Assembly: GCA_003993805.1 (NCBI GenBank)
Contig: RSEF01000019.1
Span: 9,923,465-9,987,464, forward strand
DNA from: Himantopus leucocephalus
Lineage: Eukaryota > Chordata > Aves > Charadriiformes > Recurvirostridae
Direction: 5' to 3'
DNA: 64,000 nt
A program made the position numbers and the translations under genes. The notes beneath the pieces are model-generated. The model saw nothing but the letters and a program-made list of their open reading frames with translations, had not been told where the DNA came from and ran no database searches. Positions 1 through 11,177 of this stretch are shown piece by piece. Position 1 is the stretch's first letter; each line of letters begins with the position of its first letter.

Positions 1-92
1 TGTCTCGCTCCTTGTTTGCACGGTACCTAGCACAACATTGGCCTAATCCTGATTGAGGCTGACAGCTTTTCCTTAATACAAATATTAACCTG
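1..92 (+). mobile_element. 3' end of an ancient amniote LINE/SINE-type repeat
   Basis: The run of words TTTGCACGGTACCTAGCACA, then AATCCTGATTGAGGC, then TAATACAAATATTAA is a degraded version of a sauropsid repeat tail. In that tail a 'tgtacagcgcctagcacaat' box is followed by 'gatcctgattggggc' and an 'aatacaaataataa' end. It is cut by the left edge of the window. I infer an L3/CR1-clade LINE end or a SINE mobilised by one; I cannot name the subfamily. Confidence 0.6.
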
Positions 93-734
93 AGCCCACG
101 GCCAATCTAGCAACTATCTGAGGACACTGCCGTTCCCGAAACATGTGCGACTATCGCTTGCCAGACTGATCAGTGTTCCCGTCTCACCGTTACCTTATGT
201 TTTTGGCAAGTCTGCGTGTTATTTTTGCCACCTGTAGTTTCCCTTTCCAGTCTCGTAGGGGGTGTTTGGGGGCTGCCTGCTTTTTGTTCTGTATTAATAA
301 AAGGTCTAAAACGTTTGCTTGGGGTGGGACCTTCAGGTGGCCGCGCTACGGGAATAGTAAGTACTGATCACAAATCCCATACAGTGACACGAGGTGGGGT
401 TAGCAGAGTTCTCGTGTATTTAATCCAGCTTGGAATTTAGGATAGAGAATATAAAATCACACCATATGCTGTTTATCGTCAGTTTCTCCTTTTTGTCGTT
501 GCAATTATAGGCGCTCCTTAGATACGAGAAAATTACTTATATGCAGTTAATCACCCTCAGAAACGCAGATCACTTTTGCTGCAAAGTCTAGAAGGAGCTG
601 CCTGTTGTCTCCCTGGGCGGGACGGGAGGGACAAATTAAGGGAGGAAAAGGAATCTAACCTGCAGCAGGGGCTTTGCTGCCCGCCGCCGCGCTGACTCGC
701 TGCGCAGCTTTAGGAGAACCAGACAGGTCTCTGT
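93..734. other. Non-coding single-copy stretch
   Basis: No coding or repeat signal stands out. The part at about 610-715 is GC-richer and holds roughly ten CpGs, clustered in a CCCGCCGCCGCGCTG word near 680. The rest is mixed AT-rich sequence. Confidence 0.5.
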
Positions 735-795
735 AGGCCAAATTCCTTTAGAGTTAGGGAATAGTTCTTTACACCAACGGTGATTTTTTTGGTTC
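735..795. repeat. Palindromic amniote repeat, TTACACC-type, degraded
   Basis: GGCCAAATTC opens the element. TTTACACCAACGGTGATTTT followed by TTGGTTC closes it. This matches the pattern of a common sauropsid hairpin repeat whose arms read GGCCAAATTCA... and ...TTACACCAGGGATGAATTTGGCC. The central part is decayed. Confidence 0.5.
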
Positions 796-3068
796 TGTGG
801 ATCAGTGCATAAATCACTGGAGATTTATAGCTGTTGGTGCATAAAAAGTACATCCCAAAGGCATTCTGAAGGTGTTCACAGTAAACTGACTTTATTCTCC
901 GTCCTCACATCCTACGTAAAGATAGGTTTAGACTAGTGCAAAGTGGTATAAAATTGAGTTTTATCAAAACTTGCACAGTTTTCTCCTTAGTGTCCTCAGG
1001 TGCATTTTTTTTTTAAATTCAAGATGAAGGCATTGGACATTTTGGCTTATAAACATTTACTGTCCATTAGTATACGGTAACCTATATTTGAAGTGCAGGA
1101 GAAGCCTTTGGCAACTGTAAGCGGTTGCTGATTATTAATGCCAAAGCTGGAAAGAGGAAACTAGGAAGTCACTGCATAAGCTCTGAACGTTAGTGTTGTT
1201 TACATTCCTAATTTGATTCACATATTAACCACAATTAACGTGCTAGCTAGATTTCAAGCATATGTTTCTTCCATCACAAAACGGTTTGGTTTTTTCTCTT
1301 ACGCTTTACTCCAGCTCATTCTTAGCTGGAAGACCTTTTAACGAATTGAGACAGTGGGAAAGAATTGCAGTTTGCGTTATCTTAGGGAATATATTTGTCT
1401 GAAGTGGGTCAGCCCTTCTTTGCTGGGTACCGGTGTGTTAGCGCTTCGTGGACTTCTATAAATCTCCAAGCACACGTTCTGCTCTGCTTGGGGGTGAATT
1501 TCCTTCTTCCTGAAGCGTTTGGCTTTTTTTCCTCTCTCAGGCACTCCCAGATGGAGATGGTGTTCTTGGTTGCAACTGGAATAATAATAATAATTCCCTG
1601 TGAGTCACATCCACTGCTTCAATCCTGGTCTTCCCCTGTTGCCAATAATCCCTCCTTTCTCACCCCACCCCCTTGGTCTGAACTCCCTCATCCCCCCATT
1701 TTCTTACGTAGCCCTGTGGGCTATGGAGGGATTAATTGTACCAATAAACACAACTTTATTTTATAGTTTTATAGCACGATTAGCTATCAAATACTCTGTA
1801 CTAAAATAACATTTGCTAGTCTGTTTCAAGACAAAGTTTTGTTAGGCACAGTGGGCCTTTAATCCCCGGAGGAGTTCAGCTAACTAAATATAATATTAGT
1901 TAACATATTTTACTGATGTTAAGAAAATACTTCTGTGCTACGAAAGCTATCCTTAGTCATCGTATTCAGTTCGCAGTAATGGCTGGTTTCCTTTGTACGT
2001 AGTTTGTAAACTAGTAGGAGAATTTGGTTGATTAATTCTGTTCCTCATATTTTTTTAATGGTGATAGATATCCTTTATTGGAAATTCCAGTTAGTGTTAC
2101 AGACAGAACTTGATTCTGTCATCGTGCTGTTAATTAAGAGATTATAGGAAATAGTTGTTTACATAAGCTTTTTAAAGCTAACATTTAGGAACAGCGCTTC
2201 GTCCCTCTTGTGCCATTTTTCCACTGATCTAATTCCGCTGCCTTGGTGGGGCTCTTCCAGATTTATTTCTGATACAATTGCCTCACTCCGTGCCAAATAC
2301 AAGGACCTGTATAAAATAACTGGGAATTTTATGGTTTGTGCAGTCAAGGCAGGCTGTAATATTTTTTTTAAGGTGTTAAACTGAAACGTCAGCTCAGACA
2401 GACCCTAATTTTTTGGGGAAAGTGTATTCTGGACATTGGAGAAATAATTCTGATTGCCAAGTTGTATTAGACTACAGAATAATCTTCCAAGTGGTAGCAA
2501 CCTCCCCATATGTACGACACTTAAGGTGAGACAAGTGTTTTTGTAGAGAGCAATACCGCATTGGTGGAAGGGAGAGGTGAGGTGGTCTAACAGGGCTTTT
2601 TGATCTCTGAATCCAGCTAGAATTTACGTGTAAAACCACATGAGGAAGGCTGAACCGAAAACCAAGTAAAAAATTATCAAGAAATATTCCTGTGGAGTAT
2701 CAGCTGGAACTCGGCCGTCTTTCTGACCTCCTGGGAAGCATCTGCTGCCTGTTAGGAGCAGGTAGGTGTCCCCAGGACGGGTTGCCCCTCATCTCAAGGG
2801 CTGGTCACTGGTGAGAGTGGCTGTTAGGTTCTTGCGTGTTAAGGACTCCGAGAGTATAACTATGCAAAAATCTTTTAAGTGACCAGATTGTTATAAAAAC
2901 CATGACTCAGTGGCGCCTTTCCTTCTGTCCTCATAGTGTTGACCGCCCTTTATGCTATGTTAGAAACTCACATGTTTTGATCTAGTGTAATCCAAATGTA
3001 TTTAGTCTGTATTTTATTCCACTTTGTAAACACGTTTTTTCCATAGCTGCAAATGTCTCCACAATTAT
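796..3068. other. Non-coding stretch, mostly AT-rich
   Basis: No supported gene. A self-complementary (AAT)n word sits at 1578-1597 (GGAATAATAATAATAATTCC), and a TGACTCA (AP-1-type) heptamer at 2903-2909. Short T/A runs are frequent. The 17-base word at 809-825 recurs at 11329-11345. Confidence 0.5.
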
Positions 3069-3093
3069 TTGTTTCAATTTGTAAATTGAACAA
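3069..3093. repeat. Short inverted repeat with 2-nt loop
   Basis: TTGTTTCAATTT (3069-3080) is followed after GT by AAATTGAACAA (3083-3093), the reverse complement apart from one extra T. It would fold as a tight AT-rich hairpin. A TTTAATAAA word follows at about 3099. Confidence 0.6.
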
Positions 3094-5716
3094 AAGGCTT
3101 TAATAAACAATGTCCTCAGGCAGCCTCGCCTCTTCTTCTCGTGAAGAAACATGATTTCTAAACCCAGCAGCCTGTAAACTCTTTAGAAATTCCAAGGGGA
3201 AACTTCCACCATTTTGTTCAGCTTGGCCATTTAGAAGTTCAAAGCACTTCTTGCCGTGAATAAACTATGTAGTTGAATTTGTAAATAAAGTTTGGAATTA
3301 CAAGTTGGTATTTCGGAGCCTGCTGCTGGTGGCATTGGTCTCATCCAAAACGTGGCACCATTTGTGACAGTGGGAACTTGTTGGAGGAGACTGCACGGCA
3401 CTTGATTGCTTGGTTCAGTATTCAGAAGATACGCTCTGTAGCTAACCAAAATGTTTGATTTTATACTTTGGATTTCTGCTTATAATTGCTGAGCTGTAAT
3501 TGGACAAGTATAAGCTTCATCAAGCAGCTTCTGGCTATGGATACTATAAACACACAAGCTTAGACGTCGCAGTGGAGTGGGATTGCCAGGCAGCAGCGGC
3601 CGGCGGGCTTACGACTGCAAAACTTTGCTGAAAATTAAAACTTGTTTGTGGGATCCCCAAAGTCTGCAGCTGTTTCAGTGCATTTTAGCAGTATCTGAGA
3701 CAATCTTTAGCTTCCCTAGATCCTGAGGAATTTGAGCTGAAGAATTCCCAATTCAAAGGACAGTGAATGTTATTTAAATCACTTTTATATAAGTGTATTA
3801 TATACTTACTCATGTGTGTTGATAACACGTACACACACCCATTCATAGAAAGGAATTAAATCTACCAAACATTGGAGTGGTTACAAAAGAAAGCAAATCT
3901 TCTGCTGATTCAATTCATCTTGTATCCAGGAGGGATAGTCCTAAGGAATTTGAACTACCAAATGGCTATACAGTTGAATAGTGATATAAGATCTTATTCA
4001 TATTTCATGCAGCTTGCCTCCCTAAAGGCTGGATACTCACTAAAAGACAGGCACTATCTTGCTAGTTTTACAGCCTCTTTTTTTTTTGCATCATTTTTAG
4101 TTCTCTACAGACTGTAACTAGGCAAAGGAAAGTGACACAAATAGTAGGTATTTTTTCTACGTAAGCTGTTGCTGTTAATTGAGAGAGAAATATTAAATGA
4201 CAGAGAGTTACTTCAAATAAACTTCTGCAAAGGGAGTGTGGTCAGGCTGTGTGGCGTTAGGGGTGCTGCCATCCAAGCGCGCAGAAGGGAAAAACAAACA
4301 AATCTTAAAAGGGTTCAGCGTCATTTTGCGATGATACTCTGGTTAAGACTTTAAAAGGAAGACGTTGGTGCATCAAAGACGTTACAAGTAGATCTGAATC
4401 CAAAGCAGTTTGGTGTTAGACCTCGTGTTTAATTGGGGATCCACAGTGGAGAAGGAATCCCTTTATTTCAGAACAACTGCAGAAACAATTTGCTCCAACT
4501 TGCACAGTTGATCCTTGAGCCTCCGATTTTGCTGGGAGTAGGGCTTTGAGAGTTGACTCTGGTTGAAAGCTAGAGTTATCATTTGGTCTTCTGGTGATGA
4601 AAAATGGAGGCCGTGTCTCAGGGAAAATCACGTATTAGAAAAAGGCAAATAGATTAGAAGTTGGCTGTAGTGCACAGGAATAAGTTGCTGTTAGCTGTGA
4701 TAGCGCTCCAAATATTCCGCTTTTAGCTCTTGGACTCACTTTTTTTTGTTAATCCCCCATTCCACAAAAAATATGACTTTATCCTGTAAGCTTCCTAGAT
4801 TGTTCCCTTTGCATCTTCAAGAGTAAGAGAATGATAATTATTACGTCTTTGATATTACATTATTAACAGCTCAACTTCTCCTGTCTCAGGCCTGTTGCTT
4901 GCGGCCATAGTCCCCGTGGAGTTTTGCTCAGGGGGCTGTTTTTCACTGTGACCTTTCGTTCTCTGCTGACACCGGGTGCCATTCGGGGCTGTGGTTGGGA
5001 GCAGAGCGCCTCACCTCGGGACAGTGCAGAGATTTCCTCCTCCTGTGCCCACTGTCTTCCCTTCCCCTCACCTGAATATTCCCACCCACCACGGAGCAGC
5101 ATAATTGTCGCGTTTCTTTTCTGGCCTATTAAGGTAACAGGACTCTAAGCAAGCGGTTCATCAGTGGAGACACGTGTTTGGGAATATCCACGATGGGTCC
5201 GTGCTGTTCCTTAAATACCAACATTTGTGTGTACCAAAAGGAGGTCCGGAGCGCTCCAGTTTGGGGAAAAGAGGAGGTGATCTGCTGTTGTCAGTGCTCC
5301 ATGTTGTCTTCCTCTCTAGATAACCACAATCACAGCAGTGATCCCTTTCTGGCTTAGTGTTGAGGTTTTGTTTTGTCTTCCAGCGCTAAGAAAGGTTTAG
5401 CTACCGGTCCTGGTTTTAGAGCTGAAATGGAGAGAGGCAGAAGAGTCCATAAAGGGGCTTGTTTGAACCTTTCTCTCTTTTGATCATTGTTGGCTGGAAG
5501 AACTTCTCCTTTCAGCACGTTTTTAGGTATTTTCCTGATTGGCACCACGATGCCGTTAGGCGTCACTGCTGTTGGTAAATCACGGCTCGGGTAAAGCAGC
5601 GGAGCTGTAACGGGAAGGGTCCTCCACTGCTATTAAACTTGGTGCGTAAAACATCCTTCTGCTTGACAGCAGTAGTTTATTGTGTCCTTTCCAAATCACT
5701 CCTTGGGATTTCAAAA
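3094..5716. other. Non-coding stretch
   Basis: Mixed composition with no supported gene. GC content rises locally at 3580-3610 (GGCCGGCGGGC word) and at 4920-5100. A T10 run lies near 4079-4088. Confidence 0.45.
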
Positions 5717-5777
5717 TTGATTTTCAGAGGACAGGGATTGGAGTTCTGCTGACAGACCGCCAGCTGGTTTTCAAAAC
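5717..5777. repeat. Possible palindromic repeat, TTTTCAGAGG-type
   Basis: TTGATTTTCAGAGG at the left and GCTGGTTTTCAAAAC at the right resemble the arms of a sauropsid hairpin repeat (GATTTTCAGAGGTGCTGAG... and its complement). The middle is poorly preserved, so this is tentative. A single CCCTAACCC just downstream is not a telomere array. Confidence 0.35.
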
Positions 5778-6092
5778 CCTAACCCTTTATTGAAGAGAAG
5801 TTTTAAATCTCTCTCCCTGGTACCTGTTGCAGACACGCTGAGCTTTAGCCTATTTATATCTGCCCGTCTAATCCTTGGCTTTTCTGTGAACAGGGGAGGG
5901 GTGGGTTTGTTTTGTTCACTTGCATTTCATGGGGGTTTTTAACTTTTTTTTTAATCAGCCTTTACTTGGAGAGGGAAGGGGTAATATATAGATTCCACAC
6001 GCGCAGTTCCCTGCTAGGTGATACTGTCTTTCTCACAAGTCTTTTGCTCATTTTGTGCAAAATATGGCGTGTGAGGTTTTTGTTTTGGTTTT
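5778..6092. other. Non-coding stretch
   Basis: T-rich on the plus strand, with no gene or repeat recognised. Confidence 0.45.
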
Positions 6093-6122
6093 GGCCAGAT
6101 TCTTCTCCCATTGACTTCATTG
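6093..6122. repeat. Fragment of palindromic repeat, CCCATTGACTTC core
   Basis: GGCCAGATTCTTCTCCCATTGACTTCATTG preserves the terminal box (GGCCAGATTCT) and the core (CCCATTGACTTC) of the same repeat group found at 19855, 23611 and 53859. Only about 30 bases survive. Confidence 0.5.
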
Positions 6123-9100
6123 TTAGTGCTAATAAAACCATGGGAAATGTTTTGATGGATAGGAGATTGCAGTGACTTGAGGTTTAAGCTTTGATGCTAT
6201 ATTGGCTGCTGCATATAATCTTTGGTAAACCAAAGATAAAAAGCATAGCTTGTTTTAGAAAGTCATGGGCTTTTCAGAACGATACTTGGCAAATTTTGAT
6301 ACTCACATTGTCAAGTATTTGTCCACATATCAGTTGTTTTGTGCATATGTTTACACTCATTTTGTCTTGGGGCTTGTTTTACTAAGTTGGATAAAGTGTT
6401 TATTATGTGGGTTGCAAAATATGTTCCTAATAGTATCCTAAACCGTGGTGCCACAATGGCTAGGAGTTGCTCGAATCTCCTGTTGTGCAACAAAGAGTAT
6501 GGCAGGTAACCACAAGCCATCGTGTTGGCTATCTTTTAGGGAAACTGGATGATTGTGGTAGGGCAGTACTTTGCTTTCCGCTCTCTGGTCTCCCTCAACG
6601 TTAACTGTTTGCTTGGTTTGGCTGGTGGCTGCTGGCAGGATCCTCTCTTGGAGAGACGTTAGGCTCTTCTATGGCCGGAGCCTCCCCTCCTCAAAACCCA
6701 GTGGCAAATTGCAGCAGCTCCACAGAGACAGAAATTTGCATCGCAGCGGTGTCAGGATAGCTCGTCATGCTCGTTCTTTCAGCGGATTATTTGGGGGGGG
6801 CTGGTAGATAAAGGTGATCCATGCAGCAAACCAGCAAATTACTTTTTACCCTTTAACCTCTCATTCTGGGTTGACTTGGAGCTGCTCTCGTTTGTAGCCT
6901 GTTTATAGCACTTGTGTGGACTCTTACTAAAATTGAAGATGTGTTTTGGGAGTCTGTTTCCATCTCATAGAAGATGGGGTACGTTTGTTGTTTGAGGCCA
7001 TCTCCCACGTGCCATCTCTCAGGTTGCTCTGTTTGTTCAGGAACTTTTTCACTTACAGATAGCTTTAACTATAGCTCTTTCAGCAACTCTTACCTCATGG
7101 AGGCTAAAGAATTTATTCTAAAATACAAGTTGGGACACAATCCTTCCAGAGCCAGAGTGCCTCCTGGAGATTCTGCTTGAAATAAGTAACACTGAAAAAG
7201 TTTGCTTTCCTAAATGCAGTAATACATAGGAAGGTAGGTCTTGTATTAAATTACTTTATGTGATACGACATGATTATAATAAAGAAGGAGATTTATGTTT
7301 ACTATAAAAAGAAATATGATTGTATTATAGTTTAAATAAGTTATTTGCATTTCAGATTTATTTTGGGGTAGTGTCCTCAGGCGCCAGCTTTACACTAGGT
7401 CCACGTGTGCCAGGAGCTGTACAAGGAAAACGAGATTATTGCTGCTGCAGGAGCCTTGAGGAAAGTTGTGGCTTCCCAGGTTATATCGCTTCACTCCGCA
7501 GAACAGTGTTTCCTGTAGAACCTTGTCCCCTCACTTCTGGAAAGTAACAGTTACTTCGAGAACGCAGTTACAAGCTGTGTCATCGGTTGTTCACCTGATC
7601 AGAACCTCGTGGGACCTGGTTTAGTGGGACCCCCGAAGAGGCATCTTAGGAAATCCTTTTCCCCCCTAGTTTTAAAATGTATTATGTCTACAGTTATATT
7701 AAATACAAGCAGTCATCTGACAGCAGGTACAGCTGAGGTCCGTGGCTGCGTAAATAATGTAGACCTAGTTGACTTGGATGAAGTGCAAATTGGGATCACA
7801 CGTCTGCTGGGGTGGAGTGATTTACATTCTCTAGTTTCCAGCAGTTGATTGTGGGGGCCCTGATAAGACTTGTTTACTGCCAGATCGGTTCGTCCTAGCC
7901 CTGCTGAGCATCAGGACCTGGCGATTTAAGGGTCGATTACCTATTCTGCATATTATTTCAAACTGCTTTCTACTTTCTGCTTCAGGATTGTAGACCTGAA
8001 ATTCCTATTTCAAATTCTTCTCTGCAGAGACACCCAGGGAGCAGAAGCGTTAAAGGATTAAGCCTTCTAAAAACACACGTTTGTAAAGAGAATTTTTAGC
8101 TATTGAAACCTTTTTTGAGCCTAATGAAGGGCTGGACCTGGCCCCTTCCACAGCCGTGCGCTGCTTGTCGCCATGCCTGCATGTAGTGACCCTCGCCCGT
8201 CGCAGAGAATTTGAACACTTTAAAGAAATGGCTGTGACCCTCATCAGTCCTTTTTAGAGCTGGGAAATGAAACCAAAGCTCTCTAAAGCTGGTCTCTAGA
8301 GGAGATTGCACAGATCACGGGGTCCATCCTTGTGAGGGACCCGTTCTTGCCTGTTCGGCTGGCAGGGACACTGCTGGGAGGCTCCGTGGAAAAGGCAGCG
8401 CGTTCCCCAGCTTCTGTTACCTTTTTGGTGTAATTCCCACGGAGCAGAACGGGAGCAGTTCGTCTCCGCTCCCGACCCTTGACTGCGCTCTTCGTTCCAG
8501 CCTGCCAAGTTTCCACTCCTTTTGTAGGCACATGCTGGTGCATGGGAGACGGGAGGGAAAGGGCAGGGTCTGCGGGAAACTGGAGCACCCTTCCTTCCCC
8601 AGAAATTTCACGCTGCTCACACGCGTGAACAGAGGGATGGGGCCCCGTGCTGCTGCCGGACACGCGTGTGCAGGTGGTGTGAGGCACGACCTGGCTGGTG
8701 TGGTGCGAGTCCATCTCCTTCCTACTGTCCATAGTTTTTTTTTTTCTCTTCTGTCTTCCTCAAGAGCTTGTGGCTGCCTCTATGCTGTCTGCAAATCAAC
8801 CTCAAGAAAACTATACCTTAAAGTAAGTTGTCATTAGACACTATGATGGAAGGTGAAGGATGCTTCTAAACCGTTCCTTGGGAGGAAACAAATCTTTACT
8901 GAAGCTTTTAAACCCCTTCCATACATGGCCTGTTCTGGAAGAGAACGGCCGTACAGCGTGGCTGGTACCCAGCAGGGGCAGATTGCCGTTTTTTTCCTAA
9001 ATGGGCAGAGAAGGAGCATCGTGATGTTTGTTTGCGTTCACTAACGCAGTTGTTCTGGCTGTTTGTACGCACATTCCTCACAACCCTGCTTGAGTATCCA

Positions 9101-10129
9101 TTGATGCCTCTAGGATGCAGCATGTCGCCTCGCGAAACAGCCTGCAGAAAACCTTTGCGATAAAGTAACATCCTACGATTATCTTTTTTCCTAAGCCTAA
9201 GCTAATTTTTGTTTTAAAGCATCGCTGTCTAAATTGCATCTGTTCATCAGATTAAACAAAAGGAATCTAAGGTATAAATAAAACCAAGGATTGCCCTTTG
9301 CAATTCAGTGATTGCAAATGATTGCTTCTTAGAAGCAGAATAATGAATGTTTTGCAAACCCCCCCCCCAATAATAACCTACAGAAACACTCGGTGCTCTG
9401 CCCTAGCGGCTAATAAGAGCCGTGTGCCAGCCCAGCCTGGCCGTCCTGCCCTCGTCGCTGCCTGGAACAAGGGAAAAGCGCCCTGTGAGCAGAGTGGAGT
9501 CTGTCCGTATGGGAGTAACTTTAGTCTCCAAGTTTGTCCCCGAGACAACTACACCGAGGAATTTCAGCCTCCCTGGCAGGAGGAGGGGTAAGGAATGAGC
9601 TCGATCACTCAAAAGAAAATTCAGCAAACTTCAAAATAATGCACGTTGATGGCCAATATTTTGTATAGGTTGCAATATGCTAGTTAATGAATGTTAAATT
9701 AGTATGTCAATATTTCCATTTCCCAACCTTTTAGGGAAGACAGCGTAGGGTAATTTAGCATGAATATAAAAAACTAAAACATCCAACACATGTTTGCGCA
9801 GGGTTCAGTTTTCAAGGACAGCTTGATCTGGCCAGAAAGTTTCCAGTCCAAGTAGTGGCAGCTAAAAGATACCGTATTGACCTTCGTGGGTCTGGAAAAG
9901 TGCAGGGCGGTTCTGCACGTGTTCAGTGGCTTCTCTGTGTGTTCCCGCAAATGGGAACATCAAAACCTATTGGCATTGTGTTGAATTTTAGCCTGATTTT
10001 CTTGTTCTTATATGGAGCCCTACAATGTCGGGATCGCTAGGATTCTGGGGAAAGGAGAAGACAGTCTATAAATGGTCCACCTAGCGTGTATATGGAGGAG
10101 GGCTTAATTAAGCCCATAGCGTCTCAAGT
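6123..10129. other. Non-coding stretch with homopolymer runs
   Basis: No supported gene. It contains G8 at 6793-6800, T11 at 8735-8745 and C10 at 9359-9368. The segment 8300-8720 is GC-richer and therefore open in several frames on both strands, which explains a 149-codon frame on the minus strand there. Confidence 0.45.
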
Positions 10130-10212
10130 GGGCCTAAATTTGGTCTGCGTGTTCATATAATTTCCCTTGAAACCAATTAGTGTTGTATTCACGTGTGTGA
10201 GAGCAGAGCTGC
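10130..10212. repeat. Palindromic amniote repeat, AGAGCAGA-ended
   Basis: The order GGGCCTAAATTTGGTCTGCG, then ATAATTTCCCTTGAAACCAA, then ACGTGTGTGAGAGCAGAGCT parallels a sauropsid hairpin repeat. Its arms are GGCCAAATTCTGCCCTCA and TGAGGGCAGAATTTGGCC around a TTCCCATTGAAATCAATGG centre. About 80 bases, strongly diverged. Confidence 0.5.
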
Positions 10213-11177
10213 CGACACCACGGGGTCTCTTGAAGGCTGCAGGGTTGCTATTGCTTTGGGGGTCTGGCTCTGCCCTTTAGGACTTGTACGCTTACTGTTT
10301 ATTTGTATCCTCAGTTTTCCTAAAAGCGCCCACTGCGGACCAAGATTTCGCTGTAAAAGGTACAGTAAAAATGTAGAACACCAGGGCGGTTGCTGCTGTG
10401 AAAAACTTCAAGCTTAAATAAAGATGAGACCATCAGTGGCTACGGGACGCGCACATCACCTCTAAAGGGAAAACCACTGCCTGACTTTATAGGCACCTGG
10501 TTTGTAATCTCCAGAGGTCTCGGTGGGTCGCCCGCGTAGGGAAGGGTGACTGCGTGTGCAGGAACGGCTTCACTGAGGCCTCAAGTTTTATTCTTTTCAC
10601 ATCTAATCCTCGTGACCCAATTGAATCCCTGGCGGTGTTGCGAATCTCCCAGTATCGAGTCCATATTAGAGCTGGGTTTAATTTTTTAGATTAGCAGCAG
10701 AGGCTTCTGTGGTTTTACAGTGCAGAAGTAACCAGTCATTTGCCTAAAAAATGATGAATTTGAAATCCATTAAAATGAGATATTTCTGTCTTGTGACAAG
10801 AGCTTAATAGCTTCTTGCATTTGTGTTTGGAAACATATTCTTTGAACTTTTGTGTAACATTCAGCCAGTATAAGGCAAACATTCTTCTGCAGTTGGTAAT
10901 AGGCTGTCTGGTATCTGTAATTCAGTTATTTAGCTTTAAAATTAACTGTATATATTTGTAAGTTTTTAATTAAGATGTGTTTCTACTCGGAGCTTTTCAG
11001 AGCTTACTTAGATGAGCATCAAACACTACATAGTTTTGGTCTTTACTTTCTGCCTATTAGCTTCTCCTTCTCTGCTTATAAATTTCTGATGACAGACATA
11101 AACATTTACCTCCGTAGGCATTACTTAACTCTGAGATCACTTTGTTCTATAAATACAAATAAATAAAACCCCCTTTA
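10213..11177. other. Non-coding stretch, AT-rich from 10650
   Basis: The first 400 bases are mixed. From about 10650 to 11170 the sequence is AT-rich and CpG-poor with homeodomain-like TAAT/ATTA words. It could hold a conserved non-coding element, but nothing beyond composition supports that. Confidence 0.4.

Noticed and set aside
5773..5785. CCCTAACCC telomere-like word
   Set aside because: Only one and a half units are present, so it is not an interstitial telomere array.
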